This document shows positions 45,123 through 53,878 of a stretch of 64,000 nucleotides of DNA, one piece after another. The stretch is taken from positions 62,001 to 126,000 of the forward strand of contig CAVTLG010000010.1 in the NCBI GenBank assembly GCA_963735495.1. Reading direction: 5' to 3'. Under the pieces are notes generated by a model. That model was given only the letters and a program-made list of their open reading frames with translations. It had not been told where the DNA came from and ran no database searches. This DNA comes from CAVTLG01 sp963735495. GTDB lineage: Bacteria > Chloroflexota > Ktedonobacteria > Ktedonobacterales > Ktedonobacteraceae. The position numbers and the translations under genes are program-made. Position 1 is the first letter of the stretch. Each line of letters begins with the position of its first letter.

Positions 45123-45160
45123 GGGAGGCGTAGCGCGAGCGCCGTAAGGTGAAAAGGCAT

Positions 45161-45865
45161 ATGTATAATCCAGTGCAGTCCAGCAAGGTCTTTGAGCAGA
45201 TCGCTGCTCAGATCGAGCAGCGTATTCTGAGTGGTGAATTGCGGAGTGGGGATCGTTTACCAACTGAACGAGAGTTGGGAGAGCAATTTCATGTAAGCCG
45301 CACAGCCGTTCGTGAAGCGATGAAAACGTTGGCACAAAAGGGGCTGGTGGAGATGCGACCGGGTCGCGGCACCGTGGTGATTGATGGTACGCCAAAGGCT
45401 ATGCGGCAGTCCCTCGATCTGATGATGAAGGTGGGCCGGGCCCATAACTGGCATGATCTCGTTGAGATGCGCGAAATTCTCGAACCGGAAATTGCTGTAC
45501 GTGCTGCACTACGCGCGACTGAGGATGATGTTCTTGCGTTGCGGGAAGCTGTACGCGTGATGGATACGTCTCTTGATAACGCGGATGCCTATATCGCGGC
45601 TGACAACGATTTTCACCGCACGCTAGCGGCGGGCACACAAAACGCGCTCATCCTGACCTTAGTCGATTCTATCGTAGATCTGCTCAGCGAGCAACGCAAA
45701 CTTATTTTTTCTGTGGTCGGTGGCCCGGAACGCGGGCAGGTTTACCATAAAGAGCTGATTGACGCAGTGGTGTGCCGTGACGCAGAACGTGCGCGCAAGT
45801 GTATGCGTGCCCATTTGCGACAGGTTCGCGAGGATGCGGGATTAGGGCAGACAAAAGAAGCATAA
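45161..45865 (+). CDS. GntR-family (FadR subfamily) transcriptional regulator
   Basis: The N-terminal GntR winged helix is clear (IEQRILSGELRSGDRLPTERELGEQFHVSRTAVREAMKTLAQKGLVEMRPGRGTVV in segments, about 18-75). The C-terminal FCD domain has the metal-ligand pattern of FadR-type sensors (LVEMREILEPEIA, DNDFHRTLA, VYHKELIDAV). Such proteins respond to organic acids. It starts the second catabolic cluster and is probably autoregulated through the palindrome at its promoter. ATG 45161 matches the usual N-terminus; a GTG at 45149 is in frame. Confidence 0.9.
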   Translation: MYNPVQSSKVFEQIAAQIEQRILSGELRSGDRLPTERELGEQFHVSRTAVREAMKTLAQKGLVEMRPGRGTVVIDGTPKAMRQSLDLMMKVGRAHNWHDLVEMREILEPEIAVRAALRATEDDVLALREAVRVMDTSLDNADAYIAADNDFHRTLAAGTQNALILTLVDSIVDLLSEQRKLIFSVVGGPERGQVYHKELIDAVVCRDAERARKCMRAHLRQVREDAGLGQTKEA

Positions 45866-45890
45866 CTGGTTCGTACCAGGAGGTTATAAA

Positions 45891-46739
45891 ATGGCTCAGC
45901 TTGGTTTTATCGGTCTAGGTGAGATGGGTGGGCGCGTCGTCAAGCGTCTGCTGGAGGCGGGACATACCGTCACTGGTTATAATCGGACCCGCTCAAAGGC
46001 TCAGTGGTTGCTAGATGTCGGGCTGCAATGGGGCGAAAGTCCGCGTGCCGTGGCGGAAAAAGCAGATATTGTTTTCACGATGGTCACAAATACTGCTGCG
46101 TTGCGTGAGGTGACAGAAGGACAGCATGGTATGCTGTCGGTATTACGGCCAGGCCAGATTTATATCGATATGAGTACGGTGAGTCCATCATTCAGCAAGA
46201 AAATAGCCTCCCACGCTGCCGAAAAGGGCGCGCAGATGCTGGATGTTCCGGTCTCTGGCAGTGTCATCACGTTAGAACAGGGAAACCTCTCGCTGATGGT
46301 TGGGGGCGACAAAGCGACCTTTGAACGCATCAAACCTATTTTACTCGACATCGGGCCAAAAGTGAATTATGTTGGCGAGAACGGCAAGGCTGTCTTGATG
46401 AAAATTGCCATCAATCTGAGTCTTGCGGTACAATTCCAGGCCTTCAGCGAAGGCATACTGCTCGCCGAGAAGGGTGGTATCCCACGCGCCACTGCAATGG
46501 AGGTCTGGCTGAACAGTGTACTCGCCTCGCCTTCACTCAAATATCGTGCGCCATTCATCCTTGAAAAGCCAGCTTCGGCCTGGTTCAACGTGAACATGAT
46601 GCAGAAAGATCTGCTCCTGGCGCTCGAACTGGGCAGAGAACTGGATGTTCCGCTCTCCAGCGTTGCTCTGGCGAACGAAGTGCTCACCTCTGCGCGCGCG
46701 TTAGGATTGGCCGCAGAAAGATTTCTCTATTATGTTTGA
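45891..46739 (+). CDS. NAD(P)-binding beta-hydroxyacid dehydrogenase (3-hydroxyisobutyrate dehydrogenase family)
   Basis: The Rossmann motif GFIGLGEMGGRVVKRLLEAGH (in short, GLGEMG at about 8) and the substrate-binding DVPVSGSVITLEQGNLSLMVGG (about 118) define the family; the catalytic Lys lies in GKAVLMKIAINL (about 168). Members oxidise 3-hydroxy acids such as 3-hydroxyisobutyrate, tartronate semialdehyde or 2-hydroxymethylglutarate. It follows the FadR-type gene by 25 bases with AGGAGG upstream, so it is probably co-transcribed. The true substrate is unknown. Confidence 0.88.
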   Translation: MAQLGFIGLGEMGGRVVKRLLEAGHTVTGYNRTRSKAQWLLDVGLQWGESPRAVAEKADIVFTMVTNTAALREVTEGQHGMLSVLRPGQIYIDMSTVSPSFSKKIASHAAEKGAQMLDVPVSGSVITLEQGNLSLMVGGDKATFERIKPILLDIGPKVNYVGENGKAVLMKIAINLSLAVQFQAFSEGILLAEKGGIPRATAMEVWLNSVLASPSLKYRAPFILEKPASAWFNVNMMQKDLLLALELGRELDVPLSSVALANEVLTSARALGLAAERFLYYV

Positions 46740-46803
46740 GGCGCTGGCACGTGCGGCGGGTGTACATAACGAATAGTCGGGCTGTGTAAGGGTCGCTGCG
46801 CTT

Positions 46804-47024
46804 GGCCCGGATGAGCGTTGCACGCGGCAAGAAATCGCGTAGGGACAATCCCTTGCGGTTGTCCTGGTTGTGCGGTGCTCGGCCCGGATGAGCGTTGCAC
46901 GCGGTAGGAAATCGCGTAGGGACAATCCCTTGCGGTTGTCCGGGCTGTGCGGTGCTCGGCCCGGATGAGCGTTGCACGCGGTAGGAAATCGCGTAGGGAC
47001 AATCCCTTGCGGTTGTCCGGGCTG
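46804..47024. repeat. 77-base tandem repeat, 2.9 units
   Basis: Units start at 46804, 46881 and 46958, each beginning GGCCCGGATGAGCG; the third ends at 47024. The core AGGGACAATCCCTTGCGG is the same as in the family A element at 30016-30138. The array fills most of the gap before the E1 alpha gene. Short ORFs across it merely translate the repeat. Confidence 0.9.
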
Positions 47025-47121
47025 GGTTGCTTGTTCTCTACCTGAAGAGTTACGAATAGTCTTTGTAATCTGTCAGCTATTTCAACGACTCGCGCTCTAT
47101 TTGACTTGATGGGGAAGAGAT

Positions 47122-48147
47122 ATGCTTCATTCTGAAACACCTCGTGCGCAACAGAACGGAGAGGCGCTACTTGCTCATACGCAGTCCACAACAGTTGAGC
47201 AGTGGCTGCATATGTACGAGCAAATGCGCAAAATCCGTGAGTTTGAGGAGCACGCCAACGAACTCTACACGACGGCCAAAATGCCGGGCCTGACTCACCT
47301 GTACTCAGGTGAAGAAGCGATAGCAGTGGGTGTCTGTGAAGCCTTGCGCCGTGATGACTACATTACCAGTACTCATCGTGGACATGGACACTGCATCGCC
47401 AAAGGGGCAGCTATCAATCTCATGTATGCAGAACTTCTGGGCAAGGCGAGCGGCTATTGCAAAGGCAAAGGCGGCTCTATGCATATCGCGGACCAGGACA
47501 TGGGCAATCTGGGCGCAAATGCCATCGTCGGAGGGAGTGCTGGTATCGCTACGGGATCAGCGCTATCAAGTCAGATGCGCGGAACCGACCAGGTCACGGT
47601 ATGCTTCTTTGGTGACGGTGCGTTGGGCCAGGGTGTGCTCTACGAAGTGATGAATATGGCGTCGCTGTGGAAACTGCCGGTCATCTATGTCTGTGAGAAT
47701 AACCTGTATAACGAATATACGCACAACGCGGAAACCACTGCCGGTAGTATGGTCGCGCGGGCCAGTGCCTTCGGTATCCAGACGGAAGAGGTAGATGGAC
47801 AGGATATCCGCGTGATCTACGCCACTGCGCAGCGACTGGTCGCGCGTGCGCGTGCGGGTGAGGGTCCGGCATTTCTGCTGTGCAATACCTACCGCTACTA
47901 TGGGCACCATGTGGGCGACATTCAGCGCTCCTACTATCGCTCAAAAGAAGAGGAGCAATGGTGGCGGACGGAACGTGATCCCCTGAAATTACTGGCAACG
48001 TGGCTGATTGAACAGCAATTGGCCGAGAGCAGCACGTTTGAGGCCATAGAGCAGCGCGTGCGGCTGGAAATTGAGGCGGGAGTCCAGTTTGCGCTGGATG
48101 CACCCTATCCCGATCCAAGCGAGGTAGATCAAGATGTCTATGCCTAG
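47122..48147 (+). CDS. 2-oxoacid (acetoin/pyruvate-type) dehydrogenase E1 alpha subunit
   Basis: The thiamine-diphosphate motif GDGALGQGVLYEVMNMASLWKLPVIYVCENN (start GDGA at about 168, NN at about 197) is complete. HRGHGHCIAKG and KGKGGSMHI match E1 alpha proteins of acetoin (AcoA) and pyruvate dehydrogenases. Together with the beta subunit it decarboxylates a 2-oxo acid or cleaves acetoin, passing the acyl group to lipoyl-E2. Its stop overlaps the beta-subunit start by 14 bases, so the two are translationally coupled. Acetoin or a branched 2-oxo acid is possible. Confidence 0.9.
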   Translation: MLHSETPRAQQNGEALLAHTQSTTVEQWLHMYEQMRKIREFEEHANELYTTAKMPGLTHLYSGEEAIAVGVCEALRRDDYITSTHRGHGHCIAKGAAINLMYAELLGKASGYCKGKGGSMHIADQDMGNLGANAIVGGSAGIATGSALSSQMRGTDQVTVCFFGDGALGQGVLYEVMNMASLWKLPVIYVCENNLYNEYTHNAETTAGSMVARASAFGIQTEEVDGQDIRVIYATAQRLVARARAGEGPAFLLCNTYRYYGHHVGDIQRSYYRSKEEEQWWRTERDPLKLLATWLIEQQLAESSTFEAIEQRVRLEIEAGVQFALDAPYPDPSEVDQDVYA

Positions 48148-49159
48148 TATTGCCGCAGTGCAGGGGAAAGATCAGAGCGAGCGCGAAATCACACTGGGGC
48201 AGGCCATACGTGAAGCCTTAGCGGAGGAGATGCGCCGTGATCAGCGGGTGTTTATCATGGGCGAGGATGTGGCGGAGGCCGGAACGCCCTTCAAAGTGCT
48301 TTCCGGGCTGGTTGATGAATTTGGTACTGCGCGCGTGATCGACTCGCCTATCTCTGAAGCTGGGATTACCGGCATAGGCGTGGGGAGCGCGATGACAGGT
48401 ATGCATCCGGTCATCGATATTATGTTTGGGGACTTTATTGCGCTGATCATGGATCAGCTCGTGAACCAGGCAGCCAAGGTGCACTATATGTCTGGTGGCA
48501 AGCTCAGTGTGCCGCTAGTGGTGCGCACGACGCTGGGGGCCACGCGGCGTACTGGAGCACAGCATAGTCAGAGCTTGCATGCCTGGGTCAGTCATATTCC
48601 GGGTCTGAAGGTTGTACTGCCTTCAACGCCGTATGATGCGAAGGGCTTGCTGAAAACGGCCATTCGCGATGGTAATCCTGTGGTTTTCTTTGAGGACAAG
48701 ATGATGTACCAGCTCAAAGGAGCCGTACCTACAGATGATTACACGATCCCTTTTGGCGTTGCCGATATCAAACAGCTGGGCACAGATATCACGCTGGTTG
48801 CCACGAGCAGTATGGTACAGATTGCTCTGGCTGCCGCACAGACATTAGCAACGTTGGGTATTAGTGCAGAGGTCGTTGATCCACGCACCATGTATCCTCT
48901 CGACAAGACGACGCTAATCGAGTCCGCGAAAAAGACTAGTCGAGCCATTATCATCGATGAAGGCTACGAGCGCTTTGGCGTCACCGCTGAACTGGCGGCG
49001 ACCATTGCCGAGGGGGCTTTCTACTATCTGGATGCCCCAGTTAAGCGGCTAGGGGCCATGGATGTGCCCGTGCCATTCTCACCTGTGCTAGAGGACCTGA
49101 CCGTACCCAACGCGGAAGCGGTAACTGCATTGGCGAAGACGCTGTGTGGAAAAGTCTAA
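48134..49159 (+). CDS. 2-oxoacid (acetoin/pyruvate-type) dehydrogenase E1 beta subunit
   Basis: A 341-residue transketolase-like subunit with E1 beta hallmarks: EMRRDQRVFIMGEDVAEAGTPFKV (in segments, catalytic Glu in GEDV), DSPISEAGITGIGVGSAMTG, and the C-terminal VVDPRTMYPLDKTTLIESAKKTSRAIIIDEGYE region. It contributes to the thiamine site and E2 contact. It overlaps the alpha subunit and is followed 22 bases later by the M24-family gene, so E1 and E2 are separated by an unrelated gene. No E3 lies in the window. Confidence 0.9.
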   Translation: MSMPSIAAVQGKDQSEREITLGQAIREALAEEMRRDQRVFIMGEDVAEAGTPFKVLSGLVDEFGTARVIDSPISEAGITGIGVGSAMTGMHPVIDIMFGDFIALIMDQLVNQAAKVHYMSGGKLSVPLVVRTTLGATRRTGAQHSQSLHAWVSHIPGLKVVLPSTPYDAKGLLKTAIRDGNPVVFFEDKMMYQLKGAVPTDDYTIPFGVADIKQLGTDITLVATSSMVQIALAAAQTLATLGISAEVVDPRTMYPLDKTTLIESAKKTSRAIIIDEGYERFGVTAELAATIAEGAFYYLDAPVKRLGAMDVPVPFSPVLEDLTVPNAEAVTALAKTLCGKV

Positions 49160-49181
49160 AGCTACGAAAGGAGCTGAATTT

Positions 49182-50471
49182 ATGGCCATCAAAACCTATG
49201 GACTGATGGGCGTTGACTGGGAGGAAAGAACGAACTTTGAGCGCTTGCGCACGCAACGCCTGGATCGCATCAAGCGGCTACTCAAGGACTCGGAGATCGG
49301 CGCGTTGCTGTGCTTTGATATGAACAATATCCGCTATATTACGGCGACGCATATCGGCACCTGGGCGATGGATAAGCTCGCGCGTTTCAGTTTACTGCCG
49401 CAGAACGATGAGCCGATCATGTGGGATTTCGGCTCTGCCGCCCGTCATCATCAGATCTATAGTCCCTGGTTGGGAGAGCGTTCGCGCGCCGGTATTTCCA
49501 CGCAACGCGGTGCTATGTTGCCCGAAGCTGGTCGCGCTGAAGATGTTGCGCGTAAGATTCGCATTGAGCTTGAGGAACGCGGTCTGCTGCATGAGCCGCT
49601 TGGGGTGGACGTCGTAGAACTGCCGGTGCTCTTTGCGTTGCAGGCGGAGGGTATTAAGGTGGTCGATGGGCAACAGTTGATGCAACAGGCGCGCCTGATC
49701 AAACTGCAAGATGAGATTACGCTGCTCAGCACTGCTTGCATGATGGTGGATGCCGCCTATGATGAACTGTATCGTGCGATGAAACCGGGGATGCGCGAGA
49801 ATGAGTGTGTGGGTCTGGTTAGCAAAGTGCTCTATGATCTGGGTTCGGAGCATGTCGAAGGGGTCAATGCGATCTCGGGCGAGCGCTGTAGTCCACACCC
49901 GCATGTCTACACGGATCGCGCATTGCGACCGGGTGATCCCGCCTATTTTGATATTTTGCATAGCTACAACGGCTATCGGACCTGCTATTATCGGACCTTT
50001 GCCATTGGCAGTGCATCGCAGGCGCAGGTAGACGCCTACAAGCACTGTCGCGAAATTCTGGATCATGCCATCTACGCCATCAGACCGGGTGTAACCACTG
50101 CCGACATCGTCAAGCTGTGGCCGAAAGCTGAAGAGTTTGGCTTTCCCAACGAAGAGGCCGCTTTTGCGCTCCAGTATGGTCACGGCGTTGGCCTCTCGAT
50201 CTGGGAGAAACCTATCTTCAGTCGTCTGGTATCCCTTGACCATCCTGAAGTGATCGAAGAGGGCATGGTGTTTGCTCTGGAAACATTCTGGCCCGCACGG
50301 GATGGATGGTCGGCGGCGCGCATCGAAGAGCAACTGGTGGTCACAAAGGATGGCTGTGAAGTCATCACGCGTTTCCCGGCTGAGGAACTGCTGATAGCTG
50401 GCGTGCGCTATTACAGCGTCAATGGCCCTTTGTCCACCACGCGTGAGTCGCAGTCACATCTAAATGCATAG
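49182..50471 (+). CDS. M24-family (creatinase/aminopeptidase-fold) protein, altered metal site
   Basis: A 429-residue pita-bread-fold protein with an N-terminal creatinase-like domain (LDRIKRLLKDSEIGALLCFDMNNIRYIT). The metal ligands expected in M24 enzymes are Asp, Asp, His, Glu, Glu. Here the first Asp is in AYFDILHSYNGY (about 264), but eleven residues on the second ligand is Cys (RTCYYRTF) instead of Asp; His in QYGHGVGLS, Glu in VFALETFWPA and Glu in RIEEQLVV are present. It may be a non-peptidase member, such as a hydrolase or lyase acting on a catabolic intermediate. AAAGGAG precedes ATG 49182. Confidence 0.85.
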   Translation: MAIKTYGLMGVDWEERTNFERLRTQRLDRIKRLLKDSEIGALLCFDMNNIRYITATHIGTWAMDKLARFSLLPQNDEPIMWDFGSAARHHQIYSPWLGERSRAGISTQRGAMLPEAGRAEDVARKIRIELEERGLLHEPLGVDVVELPVLFALQAEGIKVVDGQQLMQQARLIKLQDEITLLSTACMMVDAAYDELYRAMKPGMRENECVGLVSKVLYDLGSEHVEGVNAISGERCSPHPHVYTDRALRPGDPAYFDILHSYNGYRTCYYRTFAIGSASQAQVDAYKHCREILDHAIYAIRPGVTTADIVKLWPKAEEFGFPNEEAAFALQYGHGVGLSIWEKPIFSRLVSLDHPEVIEEGMVFALETFWPARDGWSAARIEEQLVVTKDGCEVITRFPAEELLIAGVRYYSVNGPLSTTRESQSHLNA

Positions 50472-50580
50472 ATATTTCAATCCCTGTAAGCGGGTTGTGA
50501 AAGAATAGAGACTTTTGTCGTCCCTGCTGAAGAGAAGTATACATGCGAATTTCTAAGAGATCAAACGAAGATACATTAAG

Positions 50581-50664
50581 GGTTTCCATCCTTGCGGGGG
50601 AAATGTTGAGAAACCGGGTAGGGGCGTGTCCTTGCCCGGTTTCTCCCTAATGGATGGAGAGCCA
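50581..50664. repeat. Palindromic element (family B), short copy
   Basis: GAGAAACCGGG (50608-50618) pairs with CCCGGTTTCTC (50635-50645), and the flanks TTTCCATCCTTG and ATGGATGGAGA are partly inverted. It retains the GTAGGGGCGTGTCC core but lacks the long loop of the copy at 31761-31874. Confidence 0.7.
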
Positions 50665-50693
50665 GCATTAAACCTGGTATAGGGGGAGCGACT

Positions 50694-52043
50694 ATGGCCA
50701 CGGATATGATTTTACCCGCGTTGGGCATGGCACAGGATACAGGGAAAGTCGTGCAGTGGCTCAAGGCTGCCGGGGAGCAGGTGCAGGCTGGTGAAGCGGT
50801 CGTCGAGGTGGAAACGGATAAAGCCACGGTGGAGTTGGAAGCGCCTGCTACTGGTATCCTGGTGCACCTGGTCGATGCCACTGATGCAGCCATTCCGGTT
50901 GGCCAGGTCATTGCGCGCATTCTGGCCGTCGGAGAGTCAGTGCAGGTGGGGGCTACGCCAGTACCGTTTGCGCCAGTGGAACAGCCTGCGCCCTCGGCTA
51001 CCCAGCAGAATCTGGCTGAAACAGTGAACAAAGCCAGTAACTTAGTCAGCCCACTGGCGGCTCGTATCGCTGCTGAACATCATCTGGACCTGCATGCGAT
51101 TAAGCCTGTGGGCAGACGGATTCAGAAAGCTGATGTGCTGAGCTATATCCAGCAACAGGAGCGTGCTGTGTCCGTAGCAAAAGCGAGCGCACGTTTAACG
51201 CCTGCATCGCCCAAAGCCCGGCGTATGGCTGTGGCATGGGGTGTTGATCTGGCGACAGTACGCGGGAGCGGCCCGGAGGGTGCGGTACTGGTAGCAGATA
51301 TGCTGGCAACTACTGCTTCAGCCCCGCAGACAATAAGCCAGGATGCAAGTGCGAGTGGAGCTAATGGGTCCCATGACGTCGCACTCAGTAATATCTGGCG
51401 TATTATGGCCGAGCGCACGACACAAAGCTGGACCAGTGTCCCGCACTTCTTTCTGTTGCGAGAGATCAATGCAAGTCGCTTGATCGCCTGGCGTGAGCAA
51501 TTGCTCAAGCGCTTGTCGGAGAAAGTGACCTATACGGATTTGCTCGTAAAAATCGTAGCCACAGCGCTGCATGAGCATCCACGTTTGAATGCGGCATGGC
51601 AGAACGGCGTGATCAGCCTCAACGACGAGATCAATATTGGCATCGCTGCTGCCATCGAAGATGGTCTGGTTGTTCCGGTGATCCAACATGCTGATCAGTT
51701 GAGTCTGAGTGAAATTGCCCAGCAGCGCAAAAGTCTCATCGCGCGTGCGCAAGCCGGTAAACTGCGCCCACAGGATATACAGGGCGGGACCTTTACGATC
51801 AGCAATCTGGGCATGTATGGTGTTGATGCCTTCACTGCGATCATTAATCCGCCTCAGTCTGCTATACTGGCAGTCAGCCGTATGGCCGAGCGTGTGGTCG
51901 CTATCCATGGTCAGCCTGTAGTGCAACCAATGTTGGTATGCAGCCTTTCCTGCGACCACCGGGTGATAGACGGTGCGCGGGGAGCCCAGTTCCTCACGAC
52001 TCTGGCGGAGTTGATAGAAGAACCGTTGGGACTGCTTGTTTGA
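50694..52043 (+). CDS. Dihydrolipoamide acyltransferase (E2) with two E3-binding-like domains
   Basis: The E2 core of a 2-oxoacid dehydrogenase. Order: lipoyl domain with the modified Lys in ETDKATVELEAP (about 43), a peripheral-subunit-binding segment (LVSPLAARIAAEHHLDLHAI, about 118), a second one (ASPKARRMAVAWGVDL...GSGPEGAV, about 168), then the catalytic acyltransferase domain with CDHRVIDGARGAQF (about 420). Most E2s have a single E3-binding domain, so the pair is unusual. GGGGGAG precedes the ATG. It serves the E1 subunits encoded just upstream. Confidence 0.9.
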   Translation: MATDMILPALGMAQDTGKVVQWLKAAGEQVQAGEAVVEVETDKATVELEAPATGILVHLVDATDAAIPVGQVIARILAVGESVQVGATPVPFAPVEQPAPSATQQNLAETVNKASNLVSPLAARIAAEHHLDLHAIKPVGRRIQKADVLSYIQQQERAVSVAKASARLTPASPKARRMAVAWGVDLATVRGSGPEGAVLVADMLATTASAPQTISQDASASGANGSHDVALSNIWRIMAERTTQSWTSVPHFFLLREINASRLIAWREQLLKRLSEKVTYTDLLVKIVATALHEHPRLNAAWQNGVISLNDEINIGIAAAIEDGLVVPVIQHADQLSLSEIAQQRKSLIARAQAGKLRPQDIQGGTFTISNLGMYGVDAFTAIINPPQSAILAVSRMAERVVAIHGQPVVQPMLVCSLSCDHRVIDGARGAQFLTTLAELIEEPLGLLV

Positions 52044-52353
52044 TGTAGAACAGAAACATGTATGTATAAGTCATGACATTTGGGAACACAAGATTACATT
52101 TCTATCTACTTATCCGTTAAAGAAAACGGACGAGAAAAACGGCTCTCTGTCCACTAGAGGAAAACAGGGTAGGGGCGTCACCTTGCGTGCGCCTGGGGGT
52201 CAGTCGTAAGAACATGTCCTGTTTCCCGACGTTTCCCCCTGGGAGGATAGAGACTCAAACACACACATGCCTCTTAAGCGTCCTTGAGGCTAGAATTTAT
52301 TGGAAGATGGCACTGTATTTATATATTTGTCATCGCGGAAGAAGGTAAAAACT
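52044..52353. other. Intergenic region carrying a family B repeat
   Basis: The only feature seen is the family B element at 52147-52256, with ends CTCTCTGTCC and GGATAGAGAC, core GTAGGGGCGTCACCTTGCGT, and an AAACAGG/CCTGTTT stem. No gene is supported. Confidence 0.55.
52147..52256. repeat. Palindromic element (family B), diverged copy
   Basis: The core GTAGGGGCGTCACCTTGCGT matches the inverse orientation of 31761-31874. Its uninterrupted CACCTTGCGTGCG shows where the copy at 53609-53848 has been split by another element. Confidence 0.65.
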
Positions 52354-53592
52354 ATGGTAGGACGATCCAATAGGTGGTCTAAGAAGATGATGTACATCTT
52401 CGGATCTCTCAGTATGTTGCTTGTGATACTGGCTGGCTGTGGACAGGCCGCTAGTAGTCAGACCAAAACGCCTATTACTATCGGCGTCTCGCTCTCGCTC
52501 TCAGGGGATTTCTCTGCTGATGGGCTGGCAACCGAGCGCGGTTATCAATTATGGGCCAGTACAGTCAATACCAATGGTGGTCTGCTTGGTCGCCAGGTAA
52601 AGCTGGATATACTCTCAGATGCAAGTAGCTCAACACAGGTCGTTACGAACTATCAGAAGCTCATCAACGTTGATCATGACGATCTTGTATTTGGACCATA
52701 CTCTACGTTATTGACAAAGCCAGCATCGGTGGTGGCCCATCGCTATGGTTATGCTATCCCTGAAGGTTCCGGTGGTGGCCCTTCAGTCTTCACACAGGGA
52801 CTGAATAATGTCTTTGACGTGAGCTTACCAGTTGCCAATGATCTGCTGAGCTTTGCCCAGTATATTCTGGCTCTGCCCGCGTCAGAGCGCCCCAAAACAG
52901 CGGCGTATGCCACTGAAGATGATCCTTTCACCCAGCCCCAGGTAGATACGGTGCGGGCCATGCTGGAGAAGGGTGGCGTTAAGACCGTTTATCAGACTGT
53001 CTATTCAGCTGAGACGACCGACTTTACGCCTTTTGCCAATAAAGTCATTGCATCGGGTGCGCAAGTAGATGTGCTCGGCACTATGCTCCCTGATATCATT
53101 TCTTTCATTCAGACATTCAAACAGCAGCATTACAATCCCTCGATGTTGATTGCCACTGCTGGACCAGACCAGGGCAGTCAGTTTTCCAATGCAGTTGGTC
53201 TGTCTTCGACAGAAGGGGTACTTGTACCGAATACCTGGTATCCGCAAGTCAATTTTTACCAGAATACGGCTATGGTCAAGGCGTACCTGGCAAAATATGG
53301 TGGAACTGCCGCTGATATGAGCGCGGATACCGCTGAAGCCTATTCAGTAGGACAGGTTGTGGAGCAGGCTATCGATAAAGATCAGAGCCTGGACAATGCT
53401 GCGCTGATCAAAGAACTGCATTCAGGTGATACGTTCAATAGTGTCCAGGGGCCTGTGAAGTTCGATTCAACTGGTCAGAATACTGCTGGCCAGGCGTATC
53501 TTTTCCAGTGGCAGAAAGGCGCTCTAGTACCCGTGTATCCTGCGGCTGTCGCCACCGCAAAGTTCGAGTTCCCTAAGTCTAAGTGGGCTTAG
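52354..53592 (+). CDS. Liv-type ABC substrate-binding lipoprotein
   Basis: Lipoprotein signal MLLVILAGC with Cys29 as lipidation site, then a Peripla_BP_6 domain: ITIGVSLSLSGDFS, ATERGYQLWASTVNTNGGLLG, ATAGPDQGSQF. It is a close paralogue of the protein at 23193, with the same length, motifs and C-terminal PxxKW-like end. It precedes livHMGF, so it is the cognate binding protein of this importer. Ligands of such proteins in catabolic clusters include amino acids, aromatic acids and short acids; the ligand here is unknown. ATG 52354 has GAAGGTAAAAACT upstream. Confidence 0.9.
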   Translation: MVGRSNRWSKKMMYIFGSLSMLLVILAGCGQAASSQTKTPITIGVSLSLSGDFSADGLATERGYQLWASTVNTNGGLLGRQVKLDILSDASSSTQVVTNYQKLINVDHDDLVFGPYSTLLTKPASVVAHRYGYAIPEGSGGGPSVFTQGLNNVFDVSLPVANDLLSFAQYILALPASERPKTAAYATEDDPFTQPQVDTVRAMLEKGGVKTVYQTVYSAETTDFTPFANKVIASGAQVDVLGTMLPDIISFIQTFKQQHYNPSMLIATAGPDQGSQFSNAVGLSSTEGVLVPNTWYPQVNFYQNTAMVKAYLAKYGGTAADMSADTAEAYSVGQVVEQAIDKDQSLDNAALIKELHSGDTFNSVQGPVKFDSTGQNTAGQAYLFQWQKGALVPVYPAAVATAKFEFPKSKWA

Positions 53593-53656
53593 TCGGCGTA
53601 CCTAATCAGGGTCTCCATCCTTCTGGGGGAGAACGTTGGGTAGGGGGCGTCACCTT

Positions 53657-53784
53657 CCTCCTCTCCGACACATGAGCCGAAGGCTAGCGGCGACAGCCGC
53701 GTTTCCTCCGCTCCGTCAGATGAGCGAAGCTAGAAGCGACAGCTTCGTTTCTGACGGTCTAAGAGGTTGTGTCGGTCTAAGAGG
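53657..53784. repeat. Outer family C palindromic element
   Basis: It begins CCTCCTCTCCGACAC and ends GTGTCGGTCTAAGAGG. Its own inner hairpin is GCGGC-GACA-GCCGC. After GCGTTT it is split by a second, intact copy. Confidence 0.8.
53705..53766. repeat. Inner family C palindromic element
   Basis: A 62-base copy starting CCTCCG and ending TCTAAGAGG, with stem CCGTCAGA/TCTGACGG and inner hairpin GAAGC-GACA-GCTTC, closely matching 20135-20198. Confidence 0.8.
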
Positions 53785-53878
53785 CAGCGTGCGCCCTCGG
53801 GGCGGTCGCCAGGACACGCCCCTACCCTCCTCAAGGATGCAGGGTCCCTAATCACTCTCCGTTGTATAAGGAGCGGTA

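Larger units (their letters stand above)
53609..53848. repeat. Family B element split by nested family C elements
   Basis: The outer flanks GGTCTCCATCCTT and AAGGATGCAGGGTCC and the core GTAGGGGGCGTCACCTT...GCGTGCGCCC...GACACGCCCCTACCC define a family B copy. It is interrupted after CACCTT by a family C element (53657-53784), which is itself interrupted by another (53705-53766). Confidence 0.85.

Noticed and set aside
46804..47024. CRISPR array
   Set aside because: The units are continuous 77-base tandem copies without spacers, and no cas genes are nearby.
46684..47191. Overlapping minus-strand ORFs rich in GQPQGIVPTR-like repeats
   Set aside because: They are translations of the 77-base tandem repeat; the same peptide appears from the dispersed copy at 30110-30140. 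No ribosome sites and no domain.
49392..50333. 313-residue minus-strand ORF
   Set aside because: Lies fully antisense to the M24 gene, which has clear motifs; low-complexity composition and no recognisable domain.
51318..51959. 213-residue minus-strand ORF
   Set aside because: Antisense to the E2 catalytic domain, no motifs.
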